From Phymatolithon calcareum (lineage: Eukaryota; Rhodophyta; Florideophyceae; Hapalidiales): 64,000 nucleotides of DNA. The stretch lies in the NCBI GenBank assembly GCA_977006965.1, contig OZ345371.1:620001-684000 (forward strand), written 5' to 3'. The notes beneath the pieces were generated by a model, which made no database searches, had not been told where the DNA came from, and saw nothing but the letters and a program-made list of their open reading frames with translations. Positions 61,458 through 64,000 of the stretch are shown piece by piece. The position numbers and the translations under genes were made by a program. Each line of letters opens with the position of its first letter. The first letter of the stretch is position 1.

Positions 61458-62012
61458 TCAGTCTTGAGATGCCGCGAAACGTTTTCGGGATTGCTCTATG
61501 TATCGAAAAAAAAGGCTCCTCGACGGGAATTGCTGATTGAGTTCCTTCCTGCAAACCCAATGCTCATCTGTGGCATCCAGGAAGGAGTGGTACTGCTTCA
61601 CGATTTCAGCCCAAGTGTACTTCTCGCCACAGCAGAATTTAACGATTTCCCTCGCGCTGCGACGAAGATCTGCAATAGCAGGCTCTGGTAGGGCATCTTC
61701 AAAAGAACGTGCACTGTAATCATTTAGAGACTTGTAGAACTCATAAACGTGATCTGCAATAGTTTCCAGATTGAATGGGTATTTCGCAAAAGCGAGAGAG
61801 GGTGGATACCTGATTTGTGGTCTTCTCCTGTCTGGGCTGGCAGCATTATTGAATCCGCGGGCTTGGCGTCTGGGCTTCCCAAGCTCCAAGCTACTAGAAA
61901 ATCCATCGCCGCACGCACCACAGTGCTCCAAGTATTCGGTTCGCCCTTGCGAATCCTCCATGAGTAATACTAACAGGTCAGGGATGGTTCGGTTCAGGTC
62001 AATGTATGGCAC
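61458..62012 (-). CDS. Unknown open frame, N-terminal member of a decayed transposase-like series
   Basis: 184 codons. It has a short HCGACGDGFSS cysteine motif near residue 30, an Arg/Pro-rich segment, then helical sequence (FNLETIADHVYEFYKSLNDY, AREIVKFCCGEKYTWAEIVK, QYHSFLDATDEHWVCRKELN). The arrangement of a zinc-type CxxC near the N-terminus, well upstream of a DGT segment, is what transposase relics of this kind show, but the evidence is weak. A foldback element (61085-61247) lies between it and the next fragment. Confidence 0.4.
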   Translation of the reverse strand: MPYIDLNRTIPDLLVLLMEDSQGRTEYLEHCGACGDGFSSSLELGKPRRQARGFNNAASPDRRRPQIRYPPSLAFAKYPFNLETIADHVYEFYKSLNDYSARSFEDALPEPAIADLRRSAREIVKFCCGEKYTWAEIVKQYHSFLDATDEHWVCRKELNQQFPSRSLFFRYIEQSRKRFAASQD

Positions 62013-63659
62013 GTATAAAATACCATGGTTTTGATATCAAATTTTGTCCATAAACAGCTGCCATGTTCTGGCGAGTTGAGTTGCGACCAAGAAACTTTAA
62101 AGCGGCAGGGCATATCCAGACATTTTCGTTTCCATTTCTAAATTGGCCTGTTAGATATTCGTTTCGTACTCTGCTATGTGGCACCAGAGCGGCGCACATC
62201 ACATGTTCATTTGATTAGATCAAAAATTGCTTGATATGGGGAGTGGTGATAAGTCACTTTGAACTATATTCGATTAATATTCCGTTCGATAGGAAGTCAA
62301 AGAAAAGAAATCCTAGAAAGGAGCCGGAGACACACCATGAGCCTCGATTCCATGAGTAATGTGTCCTTGGCTAAATAGTGGCAGCGTTAACTACTGCCCA
62401 TGTCGGAGACCAGGTTTATCGAACATGAATGGATCATTGAATGGGATGGAGATCCAGGAGCGCGGAAGGAGCAAGTTTCAGAGAGCAGAGTGCCAGCTGT
62501 CCACGATTTGCTGTAAATATCATTTTCGGACGGTGCCAAATCTTTCTCACTGGGGGTGGCTCGAGTGAGAAAAACTGCGTTTGCGACGACGCAAAACGCG
62601 ACAGGTGGCCAAAACGTGACAAGTTTAGTACGCACAAATCCCGTTCTTTTGTTTTCCGGAGGGCCCCAGTCATTTTACAAAATTACTTTAAAAAACTGTA
62701 ATAGATATATGTGAGTGCAGATAGCGCATTACATGGAGCTCTTACCGTCCTTGTCCAGCCACATGCCTTCGAGTGAGACGAATGAGTCCAACCACATTTG
62801 CGCAATCCAGTCCTCTGCATAGTAGTCGACGGAGATTTTGAATAAGGTCGTATATCTCAGGTGTATTATTCATCAGATTGTATTATTCGCAATCAGAAAA
62901 CGACACTCAGTTGAATTAATGTATTAAAAATTAGTCTTCATAACGACTACTTTCAGAATGTTAAAGACGACTGCATTCGATTGCACAGGGAAAGCCCACA
63001 TGACCGAATGGACCATTGTTATATGACTGGACAGTTCACTAGATTATCACATCTTTGATAGTATCGGTAAAGCACTGGGCCAGCGGAGAACGGCATGTTG
63101 CGGAACACGAAAAAGTGAAAAAACGAATTTCTTTTCTATCTTTTGCTATTCAAACGATTGTTCCGGCTAACAGAGGCCGAAGTCCGCGAAAAAAGACGCC
63201 TAGAATACCTGATAACTACCGTCGAGAACACGAACATCACCTAAAGCGCAAACGAATGAACTCGAAGGGACTTGATAAAATGAAAATATAAGACGCTTGC
63301 TATTGCATGAAAGCAACTATCAAACTCCCCGATAATTATTACCAAGTGATCCGAAACTTACATTAAAACTTCTTGAGCTATTTGTAGACTCCATAAAAGT
63401 CGTCAGATAACGGAGGACTGGGCTTTTCGACTCAGAACAGCAGGAAAAAGTCTAATAGCCATCATGTGCTCTTCAAGCCCCGCAGTCGTACAAGACAGTG
63501 GAGAGAACGTCTTGCACCTTACCGCGTTGGCGCTGTCCGTCCAAGCACAAAATCATCCAGTAAGAAGGTTTGTTCTGCTACGCCATTCACGGAGGCTTTC
63601 ACTCGCCCCCAAACCCGACTGAAAATCTTCGCCACGCAGAAAGCTTTTTTATAATTCAA
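62013..63659. other. Intergenic, no gene recognised
   Basis: Frames of up to 86 codons on both strands (62387-62701) overlap and carry no motif. Nothing else can be supported. Confidence 0.35.
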
Positions 63660-64000
63660 ATTTATTTAAAGACCTGCAGACTTCCAAAGACGTGGACCAG
63701 ACTTTCTCTGATGCTACGCACCTTTGTACAGCTCACTAATCGCCCAACAAAATGAAGAACGGGAAAACTCGGGATTCAAAGTAATTATTCCTCAGTTCTC
63801 GACGGGGGTTGTTTGTGCTTGGACTCGACCGCTTTTTGCCTTCTCCTATGTAAATCAATAAAGGACTTCTTCGTTTTCCATGCGTTCTATGAATATTTTG
63901 TTAAATAGTAAGAGCTCATCTACCGCCCTTTCTGCTTCCAGTCTTTTTTCTCCTTGGACGTCGTATCCTGCTAGTATGAGTTCAACGGTCTCCATATGCT
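63660..64000 (-). mobile_element. LINE family B 3' part, running off the window
   Basis: On the minus strand, from the window edge inward, it encodes the end of the family B protein: METVELILAGYDVQGEKR and AERAVDELLLFNKIF, matching METLERTLAGYELEGEKR of the 31-kb copy. The family's 3' UTR follows (CCCGTTCTTCATTTTG, then TCTGCAGGTCTTTAAATAAA). More of the element is expected beyond 64000. Confidence 0.8.

Overview
This is a window of nuclear DNA from a eukaryote, and it is poor in genes and rich in transposons. There are no operons, rRNA or tRNA genes. The recognisable genes are intronless or nearly so: three single-exon zinc-finger genes and one 406-codon protease ORF. Most of the rest is non-LTR retrotransposons (LINEs), cut-and-paste DNA transposons and their short non-autonomous relatives. 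A compact, intron-poor eukaryote with abundant mobile DNA fits, for example, a multicellular red alga. The sequence alone does not prove that lineage, and I name no species.

Region 1 (about 1-26 kb) holds three paralogous genes: 6653-8371 (+), 13730-15379 (-) and 21417-23195 (+). Each encodes an uncharacterised N-terminal domain of about 170 residues, a variable linker containing one short conserved motif, and seven C-terminal C2H2 zinc fingers with nearly identical recognition helices. They look like a local family of DNA-binding regulators. The spaces between them hold LINE debris, a 100-bp MITE in two orientations, a ~110-bp inverted dispersed repeat, and several unique, nearly perfect hairpins. 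A 5'-truncated LINE (family A) with a clear 19-bp target-site duplication has landed in the last codons of the second zinc-finger gene and replaced its C-terminus.

Region 2 (about 26-36 kb) is a nest of LINE families that I call A (tail of TTC repeats), B (poly-A tail), C (the 859-codon reverse transcriptase ORF) and D (with RNase H). Exact target-site duplications give the order of insertion: C went into B, and A and B went into a second C copy. A hAT element with an 8-bp duplication follows, then a pogo/Tigger-like element inserted in a TTAA-flanked repeat. The uninterrupted version of that repeat lies at 46.4 kb.

Region 3 (about 37-45 kb) looks like one large decayed DNA transposon. On the minus strand are a Ulp1-type SUMO-protease-like gene with all four catalytic residues intact and an upstream gene of unknown function. 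On the plus strand, divergently, is a broken transposase of the KDZ (Kyakuja-Dileera-Zisupton) type with a SWIM-like zinc motif, a conserved DGT segment and the CDRF...H..C segment. A 95-bp tandem repeat lies between the two strands' genes.

Region 4 (about 45-64 kb) contains tandem TTAA elements, a second hAT transposase relic with one in-frame stop, and a triple nest (pogo-type MITE inside hAT inside an RNase H LINE). It also has a Myb/SANT-like fragment, a minus-strand ORF split by a hAT-like MITE, a minus-strand series resembling a transposase relic, a foldback hairpin, and a final family B LINE that runs off the window edge.
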